The position numbers and the translations under genes were made by a program. From Candidatus Latescibacterota bacterium (GTDB lineage Bacteria > Latescibacterota > 4484-107 > B68-G9): a DNA stretch of 5,640 nt. Below are positions 4,187-5,640 of this stretch, in pieces. Every line of letters starts with the position of its first letter. Position 1 is the first letter of the stretch. The notes under the pieces are model-generated. The model was not told the origin of the DNA. It was given only the letters and a program-made list of their open reading frames with translations, and searched no databases. The stretch covers positions 1-5,640 of the forward strand of contig DTXA01000346.1 of assembly GCA_012962735.1 (NCBI GenBank). Direction: 5' to 3'.

Positions 4187-5640
4187 ATGGCGAAGTTCAA
4201 ACTGGTTTCTCTATATGAGCCAACCGGAGACCAGCCGCAGGCGATAGAAAAACTTGTGGACGGAGTGCTTAAGGGATACAGGTATCAGACGCTTTTAGGT
4301 GTGACGGGCAGTGGCAAGACGTTCACCGTAGCCCATGTGATAGCAAGGATTGCGAAGCCAACCCTCGTCATCTCCCACAACAAGACCTTGGCCGCCCAGC
4401 TATACGGTGAGCTCAAGGCCCTGTTCCCTGAGAACGCCGTGGAGTATTTCATAAGCTATTACGATTACTATCAACCCGAGGCTTACATACCTCAGACAGA
4501 CACCTACATAGAAAAGGAAGTGGACATAAACGAGGAGATAGATAGGCTTCGCCTCAGGGCTACGAGCGCGCTTTTGGAAAGAGAAGATGTGATCGTAGTG
4601 GCAAGCGTGTCCTGTATATACGGGATAGGTTCGCCCCAGGAGGTGAAGAAGAGGTACGTGGTGGTAGAGCGGGGGCAGGAGCTTGGGCGGGACGTATTCC
4701 TCCGCAGGCTTGTGGATATCTACTACACCCGCAACGACATCTCCCCTGAGCGGGGGACCTTCAGGGCCAGAGGGGATGTGGTGGAGGTGGTGCCCGCATA
4801 CGGGGAGAGGGTTCTGAGAGTGGAGTTCTGGGGGGACCAGGTGGAGGGGATACAGGAGCTGGACCCCCTCACCAGGAAGGTCGTGGCGGAGAAGGAGAGG
4901 GTGGCCATATACCCAGCCAAGCACTTCCTGGTTCCGCCTGAGAGGATCGAAGAGGCGATAGAGCAGATCCTGCAGGAGATGGAGGAGAGGGTGGCCTGGT
5001 TCCGGGCTCAGGGCAAGTTCTTGGAGGCCCAAAGGCTGGAGACCAGGACGAGGTACGATATGGAGCTGTTGCGGGAGACGGGATACTGCCCGGGGATAGA
5101 GAACTACTCCAGGTATCTCTCGGGAAGGCGCCTTGGGGAGCGTCCGGCCACGCTCCTGGACTACTTCCCCGAGGGCTTCCTGACGGTGATAGACGAATCC
5201 CACGTGACCGTGCCTCAGCTCAGGGGGATGTACGCGGGGGACAGGTCCCGGAAGGAAGTGCTTATAGAGCACGGGTTCCGCCTGCCCTCGGCACTCGATA
5301 ACAGGCCTTTGTTCTTCGAGGAGTTCGAGGCCTTAGTGGACCAGGTGATATTCGTGTCGGCCACGCCCGGGCCGTACGAGCTGGAGAAGAGCAAAGGAAG
5401 GGTGGTGGAGCAGATTATAAGGCCCACGGGCTTGGTCGACCCTGAGGTGGAGGTCCGGCCTGCGGAGGGCCAGGTGGACGATCTTTTGGAGGAGGTCAGA
5501 AGGAGGGCGGAGCGGGGGGAGCGGTCGCTGGTGACCACCTTGACCAAGAAGATGGCGGAGGACCTGGCGGAGTATATGGCCACTATGGGGTTGAGGGTGC
5601 GCTACCTGCACTCGGAGATAGAGGCGCTGGAGCGCATGGA
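4187..5640 (+). CDS. uvrB: UvrABC excinuclease subunit B (3' end cut off by the window)
   Basis: UvrB is the damage-verifying helicase-like subunit of nucleotide excision repair: UvrA loads it on DNA and it then recruits UvrC for incision. The visible 484 residues contain the Walker A motif GVTGSGKT (38-45), the aromatic beta-hairpin that clamps one DNA strand (YYDYYQPEAYIPQTDTY, 91-107), the Walker B-type box DESH (336-339) and helicase motif SATP (391-394). The reading frame is open to the end of the window, at LHSEIEALERM. E. coli UvrB has 673 residues, so about 190 are missing here: the rest of the second helicase domain and the C-terminal UvrC-interaction domain. The ATG at 4187 has AGAGGTGA six bases upstream; an ATG at 4180 is out of frame. 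Nothing is unusual in the visible part. The gene follows the radical SAM gene by 94 nt, and its function gives no obvious link to it. Confidence 0.97.
   Translation, partial: MAKFKLVSLYEPTGDQPQAIEKLVDGVLKGYRYQTLLGVTGSGKTFTVAHVIARIAKPTLVISHNKTLAAQLYGELKALFPENAVEYFISYYDYYQPEAYIPQTDTYIEKEVDINEEIDRLRLRATSALLEREDVIVVASVSCIYGIGSPQEVKKRYVVVERGQELGRDVFLRRLVDIYYTRNDISPERGTFRARGDVVEVVPAYGERVLRVEFWGDQVEGIQELDPLTRKVVAEKERVAIYPAKHFLVPPERIEEAIEQILQEMEERVAWFRAQGKFLEAQRLETRTRYDMELLRETGYCPGIENYSRYLSGRRLGERPATLLDYFPEGFLTVIDESHVTVPQLRGMYAGDRSRKEVLIEHGFRLPSALDNRPLFFEEFEALVDQVIFVSATPGPYELEKSKGRVVEQIIRPTGLVDPEVEVRPAEGQVDDLLEEVRRRAERGERSLVTTLTKKMAEDLAEYMATMGLRVRYLHSEIEALERM

Noticed and set aside
4400..5272. Long minus-strand open frame opposite uvrB.
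   Set aside because: It lies wholly within the conserved uvrB coding region and its His/Leu/Pro-rich product resembles no family.
1..5640. CRISPR array, tRNA/rRNA gene or insertion sequence.
   Set aside because: No regularly spaced repeats, cloverleaf-like sequences, transposase coding or terminal repeats were seen.

Overview
The window looks like chromosomal DNA from a GC-rich bacterium. UvrB is a typical bacterial gene, the promoters fit the sigma70 pattern, and ribosome binding sites are strong. Frequent AGG/AGA arginine and ATA isoleucine codons, proteins rich in charged residues, and a radical SAM protein with an N-terminal domain of the B12-binding type together suggest an anaerobe, possibly a thermophile. 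Synergistota is one candidate phylum, but this is an impression from protein style and not a demonstrated placement.

Layout. Bases 1-207 are the non-coding stretch downstream of argG on the minus strand. It holds a strong GC-rich hairpin just past the argG stop and, at the very edge, what may be the start codon and ribosome binding site of a further leftward gene (argH would fit, but only six codons are visible). Bases 208-1443 (minus) encode argininosuccinate synthase, ArgG. Bases 1444-1731 are a divergent control region. Bases 1732-2604 (plus) encode a stand-alone homocysteine S-methyltransferase domain protein. It is followed after 6 nt by a B12-binding-type radical SAM protein (2611-4092, plus), so the two probably form an operon. 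After a 94-nt gap, uvrB starts at 4187 and runs off the right end of the window.

The control region is the most interesting part. Two sigma70-like promoters, both with 17-bp spacers, point away from each other. They are near mirror images: AAACCCTTGC overlapping the -35 and AGGTGTTAT leading into the -10 occur in both, symmetric about position 1635.5. The argG transcript would carry a leader of about 135 nt. This contains a rho-independent terminator (hairpin plus seven U), an upstream hairpin that competes with it, and a downstream hairpin that competes as well, so it looks like a transcription attenuator. The leader also contains a 36-codon basic ORF. Its stop overlaps the argG start (TAATG), and its last three codons, all arginine, are also the argG Shine-Dalgarno sequence. 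I did not recognise a known riboswitch or T-box here.

Functionally, argG serves arginine synthesis. The methyltransferase belongs to methionine/one-carbon metabolism. The radical SAM protein is of unknown specificity. uvrB belongs to nucleotide excision repair and is probably unrelated to its neighbours.
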